This document shows, in pieces, positions 8,289 through 16,825 of a stretch of DNA of 64,000 nt (positions within the stretch are counted from its first letter, which is position 1; each line of letters begins with the position of its first letter). The DNA comes from Bacteroidaceae bacterium (GTDB lineage Bacteria; Bacteroidota; Bacteroidia; Bacteroidales; Bacteroidaceae): positions 1 through 64,000 of the forward strand of contig JAFRTJ010000063.1 in assembly GCA_017427185.1 (NCBI GenBank), read 5' to 3'. Made by a program: the position numbers and the translations under genes. The notes under the pieces were generated by a model. The model saw only the letters and a list, made by a program, of their open reading frames with translations. It had not been told where the DNA came from and ran no database searches.

Positions 8289-9863
8289 ATGAAGATGAAA
8301 AAGACCTATCTGATACTGGCTTTTATGGTATGCTGCCATTCCCAAGCACAAGTTTTCAACTCACCAGATGATATTTGTACAACCCAAAAGGGTTGGGACA
8401 TTTATACGGCAGGAACCTATCGCTATGGCCCTTCCTTCATGTATTATGAGGACGGAGAAATCGATGGATGGTTTGCTGCCAGCGGAGGAACGTATGGCAA
8501 GAGATACTATCGAGGCACCCAATCACCTGTTAGAATAGGGGATTACAACACGGTGGGGCAAGTCTTCACAGCCAACGAGGATTTCTATCGTGTCAGCATA
8601 TGTTGCCCCACTTGGAACAGCAGCAATGAGACGGTAACCATTTCCGTTTACGCATGGGAACGCACCTATACACGAACCATCCGTTCCACCCCTCTTTACA
8701 CGAAAAATATCAAGATGACGGACAACATGTGGATCGACGGCTTCTATAGCAATGAGGCAGAGACTGACACCTCTATCCGTTTCCCCGCCGGACGATACCT
8801 GTGGGTACTCTCAAACCCCAGTTCCACGGCAGGCGTATGGCACTATTCAGAGAAAGCAAATGGGGTATCCACGATTGCATACGAGAACGGCAACCAGATA
8901 AACGGCTCCTTCTATATGATTACTCAAGAGCCTGGAAGCAGCATATACTGGGACTGCCCCACTTATCAGCACAGCAATGATGGCGGCAAGACGTGGTCCA
9001 CTGAGAGAATTGCCCTGTTGCCTACGCAAGGCTCACGCGATGAGCTATCGGCCTGCGACCCAGGGGTAATCCGCTTTGGTGGCTATTACTACTTAGGATA
9101 CACCAGCACAGAGAACCAGGCAGGAGTGGACAATCATCTCTACATGGCTCGAAGCACCTCTCCCACAGGGCCGTGGGAGAAATGGAATGGTTCAGGATGG
9201 GGTGGAAGGAACCCTCAACCCATTGTCACTTATACTGACAACCACGAGAAATGGGGATGTGGAGAACCCAGCATGGTGATTGTCGACAATGTCCTGTACC
9301 TCTATTACACCTGGGAAAACGGCATCGTCACCACCCGCCTCGCTACTGCCCCAGCCGACGATGAGAACTGGCCAGCATCCCTGAAATATGTGGGCACAGT
9401 AATCAGCAAATCCAATTATTCCGCTTCTGACCATTGCGACATCAAATACATTGATGACATCCAGTGTTTCGTGGCGATGCATACCTCATCGAGAATGTCA
9501 ACTTCGGCTTACATCAACGTATGGATTTCTCGCAATGGCAAGAACTTCACACATCTGGGAAAACTCAGCGGACCCACCCAGAAAGGACTCCACAACCTAG
9601 GACTTTCAGGCGATGAGATGGGACACATGCAACTGAGCAAGCCCCAGTTCGTGGCCTATGCTTACGGCCTCGATTCCTGGGGAAAATGGAACACCTACCT
9701 GCAGCCACTCGATTTCAGAGAGGAATTGATTACCCTGATTCGCAATGCCCAGACGGATCCCAACCTCGACGAAGAGGCCCGCTATAACCTGCAAGGCATC
9801 AGGATTCCCCACTCTGCTTCAGGCATCTATATCAAAGGAAGAAAAAAATACTTCAGACCCTAG
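8289..9863 (+). CDS. Secreted GH43-like beta-propeller protein with short T9SS-like tail
   Basis: A 524-residue exported protein. A signal peptide (MKMKKTYLILAFMVCCHSQAQ) is followed by a beta-sandwich-like region (about 20-220) and then repeats typical of five-bladed propellers of the GH43/GH32 kind: CDPGVIRFGGYYYLGYTS, HLYMARSTSPTGPWEKW, GEPSMVIVDNVLYLYYTW, and DHCDIKYIDDIQCFVAM. The C-terminus (YNLQGIRIPHSASGIYI, then a basic end) is a minimal version of the T9SS sorting motif common in Prevotella. No full set of GH43 catalytic acids could be assigned, so it may be an enzyme or a glycan-binding protein. The start is placed downstream of the -7 box at 8263. It is transcribed away from the GH106 operon and may act on the same glycan. 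Confidence 0.7.
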   Translation: MKMKKTYLILAFMVCCHSQAQVFNSPDDICTTQKGWDIYTAGTYRYGPSFMYYEDGEIDGWFAASGGTYGKRYYRGTQSPVRIGDYNTVGQVFTANEDFYRVSICCPTWNSSNETVTISVYAWERTYTRTIRSTPLYTKNIKMTDNMWIDGFYSNEAETDTSIRFPAGRYLWVLSNPSSTAGVWHYSEKANGVSTIAYENGNQINGSFYMITQEPGSSIYWDCPTYQHSNDGGKTWSTERIALLPTQGSRDELSACDPGVIRFGGYYYLGYTSTENQAGVDNHLYMARSTSPTGPWEKWNGSGWGGRNPQPIVTYTDNHEKWGCGEPSMVIVDNVLYLYYTWENGIVTTRLATAPADDENWPASLKYVGTVISKSNYSASDHCDIKYIDDIQCFVAMHTSSRMSTSAYINVWISRNGKNFTHLGKLSGPTQKGLHNLGLSGDEMGHMQLSKPQFVAYAYGLDSWGKWNTYLQPLDFREELITLIRNAQTDPNLDEEARYNLQGIRIPHSASGIYIKGRKKYFRP

Positions 9864-9933
9864 CCAAGAAGCCACTTTTCAGGCAACTTCACTCCTCGAG
9901 ACGCTCCCTTTTGGTTAAACTGTGTTAAACATG

Positions 9934-9956
9934 GGTACTATGTGATACAAAGTACC
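9934..9956. promoter_or_regulatory. Candidate PadR operator
   Basis: Inverted repeat GGTACT (9934-9939) and AGTACC (9951-9956), separated by 11 bases. It sits just upstream of the -7 box at 9968-9975, where RNA polymerase must bind. Two GTTAAAC words (9914-9920 and 9924-9930), one helical turn apart, lie next to it. Autoregulation by the PadR protein encoded downstream is the natural reading, but it is inferred. Confidence 0.45.
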
Positions 9957-9967
9957 ATAGTTTTGCA

Positions 9968-9975
9968 TACATTTG
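9968..9975 (+). promoter_or_regulatory. -7 box for the padR/pspC operon
   Basis: TACATTTG, 29 bases before the ATG at 10005. Confidence 0.55.
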
Positions 9976-10004
9976 CAGCAGCAAATCGATAAAACGAGAA
10001 AGCT

Positions 10005-10346
10005 ATGAATGTAGAAAACACCAAATCACAAATGCGAAAGGGCATGCTCGAGTATTGCATCCTGCTGTTGCTCAACAAGCGTGCCTGCTATGCCAACGAC
10101 ATCATCTCCAAGCTGAAAGCCGCAGAGATGATTGTCGTCGAGGGAACCCTCTATCCGCTTCTCACTCGTCTCAAGAACGACAATCTTCTCAAGTACGAAT
10201 GGCAAGAGAGCACCCAAGGACCTCCACGCAAATATTACGCCCTCACAACTGATGGCGAGGAAGCTCTGAGACAATTGGACAACAGCTGGAACGAGATAGC
10301 TAAAACAGTAACCATCCTTCAAACAAAAAGATTAGAAATACAATGA
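10005..10346 (+). CDS. PadR-family transcriptional regulator
   Basis: A 113-residue winged-helix repressor of the PadR family, cytoplasmic and DNA-binding. The family pattern is clear: a first helix with MLEYCILLLL, the recognition region with EGTLYPLLTRLKNDNLL, and the wing with GPPRKYYALTTDGEEAL. It belongs to the short PadR type that lacks a long C-terminal dimerisation domain. It is translationally coupled to the PspC-domain gene (ATGA, 10343-10346), a pairing common in Bacteroidetes, and the two are probably one response unit for envelope stress or membrane-active compounds. An inverted repeat upstream (9934-9956) may be its own operator. The ligand is unknown. Confidence 0.92.
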   Translation: MNVENTKSQMRKGMLEYCILLLLNKRACYANDIISKLKAAEMIVVEGTLYPLLTRLKNDNLLKYEWQESTQGPPRKYYALTTDGEEALRQLDNSWNEIAKTVTILQTKRLEIQ

Positions 10347-11575
10347 AAAAGAATATCACCATCAATCTCTTTGGTACCCTCTACAACATCGACGAGGATG
10401 CATATCAGTTGCTCGACAACTATCTGCAGAGCATGAAGAACTATTTCAGTCGCCAGCTCAATGGCGACGAGATAGCTGACGACATCGAGCACCGTGTGGC
10501 TGAGCTCCTGTGGGAATACAAGGAGAAGGGTATCGAAGCTGTCAGCATAGACATCATCAAGGAGATTATCGGCAAAATAGGTAATCCTTCAGAGATCGAC
10601 ACGAACAATGGCAACGAGCAACCTGACCAGCAGAGCCAATCTTTTGCCAGCGAAGAGCAGGGTGCTGGTAGTGGGCAGAGAAGCAACTCAGGCCAATCCG
10701 CAGGGGAAGCCTTTCAGAACTTTGCCCACGAGGCAGGCCGCAGCGCCAACAACGCGTTCCACAAAGCCGCCAATCACTTCGCTGGTCGCCATCTCTATCG
10801 CGACCCCAACGACAAATTGCTGGGAGGCGTCTGCTCAGGAATCGCCAATTACCTGGGCATCTGCGATCCCATCTGGATACGTCTGGCGTTCATCCTGCTG
10901 GCTCTCTTCTCGCGCCTGCTCATGCTCCCCATTTACCTGATTCTGTGGATTGTGGTCCCTCTGGCCCAAACCCCAGAGGATCGATTGCGCATGAAGGGCG
11001 AGAAAGTGAATCCTGACACGCTCAACGCGCAAGTCATCAGCGAGAGTGAGCAGCAAGAAAAGGGAACATACAATCCCAGCACAGCAAGCCACAGCGGCTG
11101 CCTGCGAATCATCTTTGGATGCATTCTCGCCTTCCTGCTCCTGCCCCTGATTGCCCTTCTGTTTTTCATCATCTTCGCCTTCGTGGCAGTCTTGGGAATG
11201 AGCTTAGGATTGATAGGAAACCTCCCTGGCTTCTTTGGGTTCACGTCTACAAGCCTAGGCGAATTCTTTTCCAACTTAGCCAGTATTTTTGCTGGTCACG
11301 AATGGTTCATCTGGGTAGGCCTGCTATTTGCAGTATACGCCATTTACGTCCCTGTCTACTTCATCGTTCGCGCCATCCGCAGCGGCGACAGGCCACTCTC
11401 CAGCACTCAAATCGTTTCCTACATCATCAGCTGGCTCTTCGCCCTCGTTGTCACAGTCTTCGTCTGCTTCTACGGATGGAACAGCCAGAAGAACTCCCAC
11501 AATGGATACTATCATCCCACAAGCATCGAGCAGCCCACTCATTATGAGCCCAATTACAACATAGGAGAACTGTAG
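10343..11575 (+). CDS. PspC-domain multi-spanning membrane protein
   Basis: A 410-residue inner-membrane protein. Residues 1-85 form a soluble region (NITINLFGTLYNIDEDAYQ, IEHRVAELL) seen N-terminal to PspC domains in Bacteroidetes. After a low-complexity Gln/Ser/Gly linker (about 90-150), the PspC domain occupies about 152-210 (DKLLGGVCSGIANYLGI, then a hydrophobic hairpin). At least four further membrane segments follow between about 250 and 385. PspC proteins take part in phage-shock-type membrane stress responses. The start codon overlaps the padR stop, so both are made from one mRNA. No other Psp partner is present nearby. Confidence 0.87.
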   Translation: MKKNITINLFGTLYNIDEDAYQLLDNYLQSMKNYFSRQLNGDEIADDIEHRVAELLWEYKEKGIEAVSIDIIKEIIGKIGNPSEIDTNNGNEQPDQQSQSFASEEQGAGSGQRSNSGQSAGEAFQNFAHEAGRSANNAFHKAANHFAGRHLYRDPNDKLLGGVCSGIANYLGICDPIWIRLAFILLALFSRLLMLPIYLILWIVVPLAQTPEDRLRMKGEKVNPDTLNAQVISESEQQEKGTYNPSTASHSGCLRIIFGCILAFLLLPLIALLFFIIFAFVAVLGMSLGLIGNLPGFFGFTSTSLGEFFSNLASIFAGHEWFIWVGLLFAVYAIYVPVYFIVRAIRSGDRPLSSTQIVSYIISWLFALVVTVFVCFYGWNSQKNSHNGYYHPTSIEQPTHYEPNYNIGEL

Positions 11576-11602
11576 GAAACAAGCGACACGTCGAAACCAG
11601 AA

Positions 11603-11662
11603 AGACAACGTGTTGAAATGGCAAAGACAACGTGTTGAAACCGCCAACTCAACACGTTGTCT
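11603..11662. repeat. CAACGTGTTG hairpin repeat, copy A
   Basis: AGACAACGTGTTGAAA occurs twice in tandem (11603-11618 and 11625-11640), followed by an inverted copy (11649-11662). The second direct copy and the inverted copy form a perfect 14-bp stem with a 10-base loop. A related cluster lies at 35099-35174, so this is a dispersed intergenic family. Confidence 0.85.
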
Positions 11663-11667
11663 TTTTC
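11625..11667 (+). terminator. Terminator-like hairpin after the pspC gene
   Basis: A perfect 14-bp stem (11625-11638 with 11649-11662) is followed by TTTTCCC. It lies 50 bases beyond the PspC stop and is built from the dispersed repeat, so that element may double as a terminator. Confidence 0.6.
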
Positions 11668-11732
11668 CCTTCGACCAGTGGCGTCTGGAAGACTTTCTCA
11701 AACAGGTCTGAGAGGAAAGCAAACTGACACAG

Positions 11733-11768
11733 GAAAGGCCGCTCTCGTGAACGGCCTTTCTGCATTTT
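11733..11768. terminator. Second hairpin between convergent genes
   Basis: GAAAGGCCG (11733-11741) pairs perfectly with CGGCCTTTC (11752-11760) around a 10-base loop; GCATTTT follows on the plus strand. It may close transcription from both sides of the convergent pspC and Gfo/Idh/MocA genes. The T-run is weak on either strand. Confidence 0.45.
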
Positions 11769-11820
11769 CCACATTAAAAGAGAAGAGGGCAAACTATAAG
11801 GCTCGCCCTACAGAAGCCAC

Positions 11821-13404
11821 TTATTTCTTGGCTGCCTTCTTGGCTGCCTTTGCCTTCTCCTTGTCGTATTTCTCCCAGAGTTTCTTCTTGACGACAAGAG
11901 CCTTCTGAGCCTCTGTGCTGGCTTTGGCTGCTGCCTCAGCTTCAGCCTCATCTGCAGGGCTGGCATAAGCGTGGCGATAGCCTTGCTGCTTGTCCCAATA
12001 TCCACGAGTGAAATCAGGGAAAGCAACGCTTGCACAATTGTTGTCCATACTGAGAGCTCCCAGCTCAGCAAGCGAGCACCATTCTGCCAGATCGTAAACA
12101 TCCATATCGAGTGGCAAGCCATTCTGGAGACAGTAAACAAGGCGGCTGTCCATGATGAAGTCCATACCTCCATGTCCCATCTCACGGCCTAACTCGCCGT
12201 ATTTGGCAAGAATGGGGTGATAAAACTTTTTGACCAAAGCGTCGTACTCAGATTGAGGAAGGAAGGAATGAGTCGTCAGATTGTCCAACTGAGGTTTCAC
12301 TCCGCTGGCAGAAAGCTGAGCCTTGTCCAATGCGATGCGAGGCTCTGGATACTTGGTTGCATAGCCTTTCGTACCCGTCAGTTTGAACAAGCGGTTGTAG
12401 GGCTGGGGAGTCATGACGTTGTGCTGAATCTCGACTACTTTTCCCTGGGCAGTACGCATGAGAGTAGTCGTCTGGTCACCATTGCGGAAATTTTTACATT
12501 CTTTGCCTGTCTTTTTCTTCATGTAGTCAGCACCAATGAAGCTCTTGGTATCCATCGCAACCAGTGTGGTGAAACGGTCGCCACGATGGATGTTCATACA
12601 CTGGGCAACAGGGCCCAATCCATGCGTGGCATACACGTCGCCACGATTTTCCGCATTGTACTTCATGCGCCATCCCAACTTCTCAGGATCCGTCCCATCA
12701 GGATTCTTCCAGTATGCTTCCCAGAAGTCCGACAGGTTGTGGATGTAAGCGCCTTCCGCACGGATGACCTCGCCAAAGACTCCATTCTGAGCCATGTTCA
12801 GGGCGTTCATCTCGTAATAATCATAGCAGCAGTTCTCGAGAATCATGCAATGCTTGCGAGTCTTCTCAGAGAGGTCAATCAGTTCCCAGCATTGCTCCAG
12901 GTTCATGGCAGATGGAACCTCGATGGCCGTATGCTTGCCATTCTCGAGGGCACACTTTGCAACAGGGAAATGATGGTCCCAATCCGTGGCGACATACACG
13001 AGGTCGATGTCAGATCGCTGGCAGAGTTCGACGTAGCCTTTCTCACCACTGTAGATGGCTGCCGGGGCAAGCCCCTGGTCACGCAAATATTTTTGACAAG
13101 CTTCAGCACGTTCCGCCTCGTAATCACAAAGAGCAACCACTTGCACACCAGGAATGTGGGCAAAACGATTGACTGCACCAGGGCCACGCATTCCCAAACC
13201 CACGAAGCCGACACGAACAGTAGGCAGCTTGGGGGCTGTCAGGCCCAGCACACTCTGCTGACCAGCAGGACGCTTGGGAGTGTCCAGTACGATAGTTCCC
13301 TTGTCCCAATGCCACTTGGTGGTTGGGCTAAGACTTTGAGCCACGGCCACGACATTCATGCAAAGCATCAGAGCGGTGGCAGATAAGATGTTTTTTAGTC
13401 GCAT
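11821..13404 (-). CDS. Exported Gfo/Idh/MocA-family protein, GH109-like
   Basis: A 527-residue protein with a signal peptide (MRLKNILSATALMLCMNVVAVAQ) and an N-terminal Rossmann fold (about 60-180; VRVGFVGLGMRGPGAVNRF, then VVALCDYEAERAE) binding NAD(P). The middle (EVPSAMNLEQCWELIDLSEK) and the substrate domain match Gfo/Idh/MocA proteins, and the exported long form resembles family GH109, whose founders are NAD-dependent alpha-N-acetylgalactosaminidases. Many relatives are not proven glycosidases, so the substrate is open. The C-terminus ends in an unusual Ala/Lys-rich helical tail of about 45 residues. A start upstream of 13404 is unlikely because a -7 box lies at 13433-13440. The gene is convergent with pspC and divergent from rlmN. 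Confidence 0.82.
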   Translation of the reverse strand: MRLKNILSATALMLCMNVVAVAQSLSPTTKWHWDKGTIVLDTPKRPAGQQSVLGLTAPKLPTVRVGFVGLGMRGPGAVNRFAHIPGVQVVALCDYEAERAEACQKYLRDQGLAPAAIYSGEKGYVELCQRSDIDLVYVATDWDHHFPVAKCALENGKHTAIEVPSAMNLEQCWELIDLSEKTRKHCMILENCCYDYYEMNALNMAQNGVFGEVIRAEGAYIHNLSDFWEAYWKNPDGTDPEKLGWRMKYNAENRGDVYATHGLGPVAQCMNIHRGDRFTTLVAMDTKSFIGADYMKKKTGKECKNFRNGDQTTTLMRTAQGKVVEIQHNVMTPQPYNRLFKLTGTKGYATKYPEPRIALDKAQLSASGVKPQLDNLTTHSFLPQSEYDALVKKFYHPILAKYGELGREMGHGGMDFIMDSRLVYCLQNGLPLDMDVYDLAEWCSLAELGALSMDNNCASVAFPDFTRGYWDKQQGYRHAYASPADEAEAEAAAKASTEAQKALVVKKKLWEKYDKEKAKAAKKAAKK

Positions 13405-13432
13405 AAGAAATAGTTTTAATTGAAATGTGCCA

Positions 13433-13440
13433 CAAAGATA
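13433..13440 (-). promoter_or_regulatory. -7 box for the Gfo/Idh/MocA gene
   Basis: TATCTTTG on the minus strand, 28 bases before the start codon at 13404, a perfect TAnnTTTG match. Confidence 0.6.
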
Positions 13441-13538
13441 ATGCAAGTCTTGCAGATAAAGAACACAAAGAATGTGAATAAACCTTAAATCAGATTCAAG
13501 TAGTCCATCCGCAGAAGGGAAAATCATATTAAATAATG

Positions 13539-13546
13539 TATCTTTG
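13539..13546 (+). promoter_or_regulatory. -7 box upstream of rlmN
   Basis: TATCTTTG followed by TAC. It overlaps an upstream in-frame ATG at 13536 and so favours translation starting at 13572. It probably drives rlmN and the genes behind it. Confidence 0.65.
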
Positions 13547-13571
13547 TACGTTAAAAGTAAAGCAGGTCACC

Positions 13572-14621
13572 ATGCTGGAAGGAAACAAGACCCCTTTGTT
13601 GGGCATGACATTGGATGAATTGAGGAAGGCAGCCACAGAAGTCGGCTTGCCTGCCTTCACTGGTTCCCAACTGGCAGACTGGATCTACAGGCACCAGGCG
13701 GACAGCATGGAAGAAATGACCAACATCTCGAAGAAGAGCCTCTCCAAGCTGCAGGAACAATTCACGCTGGGGAAGATGCCCCACTCGCTGGCACAACGCA
13801 GCAAGGACGGCACAGTGAAATACCTGTTCCCCACCCTGGACGGCCAGCGGGTGGAATCGGTCTACATCCCTGATGGCGACAGGGGGACTCTTTGCGTGAG
13901 CTGCCAGGTGGGATGCCGCATGGGATGCCACTTCTGCATGACAGGACGGCAGGGATTCCAAGGGAATCTGACTGCCACAGACATCCTGAACCAGATCTAC
14001 TCGCTGCCAGAGCGGGACAGCCTGACGAACGTGGTCTTCATGGGTCAGGGCGAACCTCTCGACAACCTGGACGCTGTCATGAGAGCCGCCCAGCTGCTCA
14101 TGGCGGACTACGGGCTGGCGTGGAGCCCCAAGCGGATAACCGTCTCCACAGTAGGCATAAGGAAGAACCTGTCGCGCTTCCTGGAAGAAAGCCCCTGCCA
14201 CCTTGCCATCAGCCTCCACAATCCCTTCCCTGAGCAACGGTTGGAAATGATGCCTGCTGAGAATGGCTACAGCCTGCGGGAATTCATCCCCTTGCTCAAG
14301 CAGCAAGACTGGTCCCACCAACGAAGGCTGAGCTTCGAGTACATTGTCTTCGAAGGGCTGAATGACACGGAAGCCCATGCCAAAGAACTGGTCAGGCTGC
14401 TTGCTCCCATGGAATGCAGAGTGAACCTGATACGTTTTCACCAGATTCCAGACACTCCCTATCACGGGACTTCTGAAAGCAAAATGACCTGGCTGCGCGA
14501 CTATCTGACCCACCATGGGGTAACGACGACCATTCGAGCCAGTCGAGGCGAAGACATCTTTGCCGCATGCGGAATGCTCAACACAGCAGAAAAGAAGAAA
14601 CAAAATACAGCATTGGTATGA
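13572..14621 (+). CDS. rlmN: 23S rRNA (adenine-2503-C2)-methyltransferase RlmN
   Basis: A 349-residue radical-SAM enzyme that methylates C2 of adenine 2503 in 23S rRNA, and usually A37 of some tRNAs. The iron-sulfur motif is CRMGCHFCMTG. An N-terminal helical domain with FTGSQLADWIYRH, VVFMGQGEPLDNLD, ISLHNPFPEQR and a C-terminal GEDIFAACGML holding the methyl-carrying cysteine complete the family pattern. The start at 13572 is chosen because an upstream ATG at 13536 sits in the promoter. The stop overlaps the next start by four bases (ATGA, 14618-14621). The gene is visibly richer in G and C than those at 18-22 kb. Confidence 0.96.
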   Translation: MLEGNKTPLLGMTLDELRKAATEVGLPAFTGSQLADWIYRHQADSMEEMTNISKKSLSKLQEQFTLGKMPHSLAQRSKDGTVKYLFPTLDGQRVESVYIPDGDRGTLCVSCQVGCRMGCHFCMTGRQGFQGNLTATDILNQIYSLPERDSLTNVVFMGQGEPLDNLDAVMRAAQLLMADYGLAWSPKRITVSTVGIRKNLSRFLEESPCHLAISLHNPFPEQRLEMMPAENGYSLREFIPLLKQQDWSHQRRLSFEYIVFEGLNDTEAHAKELVRLLAPMECRVNLIRFHQIPDTPYHGTSESKMTWLRDYLTHHGVTTTIRASRGEDIFAACGMLNTAEKKKQNTALV

Positions 14622-15670
14622 AAAAGACAATCCCTATCCTAATCATCCTTGCAACAATGATCCTATCCGGCTGCAAGAAGGGAATGATATTCCCCATCGC
14701 CAGCGGTCGACCTTATGAGGTACTGGTGGTGATGGACACAAAGACTTGGGAGGCACCCACAGGAAGGGCACTCTTCAACGTTCTGGACACAGACGTTCCA
14801 GGATTGCCCCAAAGCGAGCGCTCGTTCCACATCTCTCAGATTGAGCCTCAACACTTCAGCGCCAACCTGAACATCTTCAGGAATATCATCCAAGTGAACA
14901 TCGATGGCAAGCAGTTCACCCAGACACGAATGAAATTCATGCGCGACAAGTATGCCATGGATCAAATCGTGCTGACCATCAACAGTCCTTCCGACAAAGA
15001 CTTCCAAGATTTCTGCAAGGCTCACAGTCAGGACATCGTCGATTTCCTGACCAAAATGGAAATGAACCGTCTGGTGAAGGAACTGGAAAAGGAATACTCG
15101 AAATGCACATACGATCTGGCATGGGAAATCTTCAACTGCAGGATTCATGTGCCCAAAGAACTGGCCAGCTACAAGAAAGGAGAGAATTTCCTGTGGACAA
15201 GCAACAACACAGCAACGGGCATGGAGAACATCTGCATGTACAGCTACCCCTACGAAGGCCCAGAAACCTTCAACAAGGAATACATCCTGCACAAGCGAGA
15301 CAGCGTGATGGAAAAGAATCTGCCAGGCGAAAAGCCTGGCATGTACATGCAGACCGACACCTTGTGCACCATGATAAAACCCATCGTGGTTCATGGCATG
15401 TATGCAATGGAGACTCGAGGCCTCTGGATCATGAAAGATGACTGCATGGGTGGACCTTTCGTGAGCCACAGCCGCGTGGATACGGAGGCAAACAAAGTCC
15501 TCGTCGTGGAAGGATTCGTCTATGCGCCAGAGAAGATGAAACGAGGCCTGATGCGACGTTTGGAAGGCTCCCTCTACACTCTGATGCTGCCAGAGGAGCA
15601 AGACAACATGTCGGTAGTAATCACACCTGGCATCGACGAGGAAGTTAACCCTGCCCCTCACAAGAGATGA
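14618..15670 (+). CDS. DUF4837-family lipoprotein
   Basis: A 350-residue predicted lipoprotein: signal peptide and lipobox (ILATMILSGC) with Cys19 as the lipidation site. The body matches the DUF4837 family of Bacteroidetes (ASGRPYEVLVVMDTKTWE, then a segment rich in FNVLDTDVPGLPQSE). No biochemical function is known for the family. It is translationally coupled to rlmN and followed by pdxA after 55 bases, an order often seen in Bacteroidales. A role in the envelope is inferred only from its lipoprotein nature. Confidence 0.88.
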   Translation: MKKTIPILIILATMILSGCKKGMIFPIASGRPYEVLVVMDTKTWEAPTGRALFNVLDTDVPGLPQSERSFHISQIEPQHFSANLNIFRNIIQVNIDGKQFTQTRMKFMRDKYAMDQIVLTINSPSDKDFQDFCKAHSQDIVDFLTKMEMNRLVKELEKEYSKCTYDLAWEIFNCRIHVPKELASYKKGENFLWTSNNTATGMENICMYSYPYEGPETFNKEYILHKRDSVMEKNLPGEKPGMYMQTDTLCTMIKPIVVHGMYAMETRGLWIMKDDCMGGPFVSHSRVDTEANKVLVVEGFVYAPEKMKRGLMRRLEGSLYTLMLPEEQDNMSVVITPGIDEEVNPAPHKR

Positions 15671-15725
15671 GAGAAAAGACAAGAAACGACAAGAAACGAC
15701 ACAAATACAAGAAAAAAACATACGA

Positions 15726-16775
15726 ATGGAGAAACAGAAAATAGGAATCACACACGGCGACACAAATGGCGTGGGCTATGAAGTGATCCTGAAAGCCTTT
15801 GAGGATCCCACCATGCTGGAACTCTGCACACCCATCGTGTATGGAAATTCCAAGATAGCGGCCTACCATAGGAAGGCGATGGAACTGACAACCAACTACA
15901 GGACCATCCAGAGAGCAGACGAAGCGATGCACGATAAACTGAACCTGGTGGAATGCATCAACGAGGAAGTTAAAATAGATTTGGGTCAAGAGACTCCCGA
16001 GAGCATCCTTTCCGCCAAAAAGAGTCTCGATGCAGGAATTGAAGACCTGGCAAAAGGGAAAATCGACGCATTGGTGGTGAATCCCCTTAACCCAGAGAAA
16101 TCCTTGGGAACAAACAGCCAAACGGAATACATCCTGTCCAAGATGGGACGAGAAGGAACACCTCTCACCATCTTGTTGAACGATGACCTGCGCATCGCTC
16201 TGGCAACCACCCACCTACCTATCAGCGAGGTGGCCGGCAAGATTACAAAGGAACTGATACTGGAGCGAATCCGCCAACTGAACATGAGCCTGAAACGCGA
16301 TTTCAAGTTCACTCAGCCACGCATTGCCGTACTGGCTCTGAATCCCCAACCCAACGAGGAAGAAGAGAATGCCATAAAGCCTGCCCTGGAGGATGCCAAC
16401 ACAGAACGGATCAATGCATACGGCCCCTTCAATGCTGGCGAATTCTTTGGCGAGGGCGCCTATCGCTATTATGATGCTGTCTTGGCAATGTATGACGAAC
16501 AAGGCAAGACGCCATTTAAGGTTGTCTCGAAAGACGAAGGCGTCATCTATGTCGCCAACCTCCCCTATATCTGCACGTGCCCAAGTCAAAACTCACAATA
16601 CGATATCGCAGGGAAGGGTGTGGCTGAAGTCCTCTCTTTTAACCATGCCATCTTCTCAGCGATAGACATTCACAGGAACCGTGCTTTTTATGACCAATCT
16701 CACGAGAATCCCCTACCCAAACTCTATCAAGACAAACGAGAAGATCCAAAGAAAAGCATTTTCAATGTAGAATAA
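15726..16775 (+). CDS. pdxA: 4-hydroxythreonine-4-phosphate dehydrogenase PdxA
   Basis: A 349-residue cytoplasmic enzyme of pyridoxal phosphate synthesis; it oxidises 4-phosphohydroxy-L-threonine, and the product condenses with deoxyxylulose phosphate by PdxJ. Family features are the start IGITHGDTNGVGYEVILKAF, LVVNPLNPE in the substrate region, the metal-binding histidine in ATTHLPISEVAGKIT, LALNPQPNE, and NGEFFGEGAYRYY-like residues near 240-255. The length is normal. It is in the plus-strand run behind the DUF4837 gene and ahead of the sigma-54 activator gene; pdxJ is not in the window. Confidence 0.94.
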   Translation: MEKQKIGITHGDTNGVGYEVILKAFEDPTMLELCTPIVYGNSKIAAYHRKAMELTTNYRTIQRADEAMHDKLNLVECINEEVKIDLGQETPESILSAKKSLDAGIEDLAKGKIDALVVNPLNPEKSLGTNSQTEYILSKMGREGTPLTILLNDDLRIALATTHLPISEVAGKITKELILERIRQLNMSLKRDFKFTQPRIAVLALNPQPNEEEENAIKPALEDANTERINAYGPFNAGEFFGEGAYRYYDAVLAMYDEQGKTPFKVVSKDEGVIYVANLPYICTCPSQNSQYDIAGKGVAEVLSFNHAIFSAIDIHRNRAFYDQSHENPLPKLYQDKREDPKKSIFNVE

Positions 16776-16825
16776 AGAATAAAGGCAACAAACAAACCAG
16801 TTGTTTTGCCAAGGAAAAAGAAACA

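Noticed and set aside
13551-14630. 359-codon minus-strand frame
   Set aside because: Exact antisense of rlmN; composition is His/Val/Gln-rich and no domain is visible.
15671-15725. Repeated ACAAGAAACG before pdxA
   Set aside because: Two short A-rich copies only; likely chance in low-complexity intergenic sequence.
16783-16810. Imperfect inverted repeat before the sigma-54 activator gene
   Set aside because: The stem needs gaps and has no T-run; too weak to call a terminator or operator.
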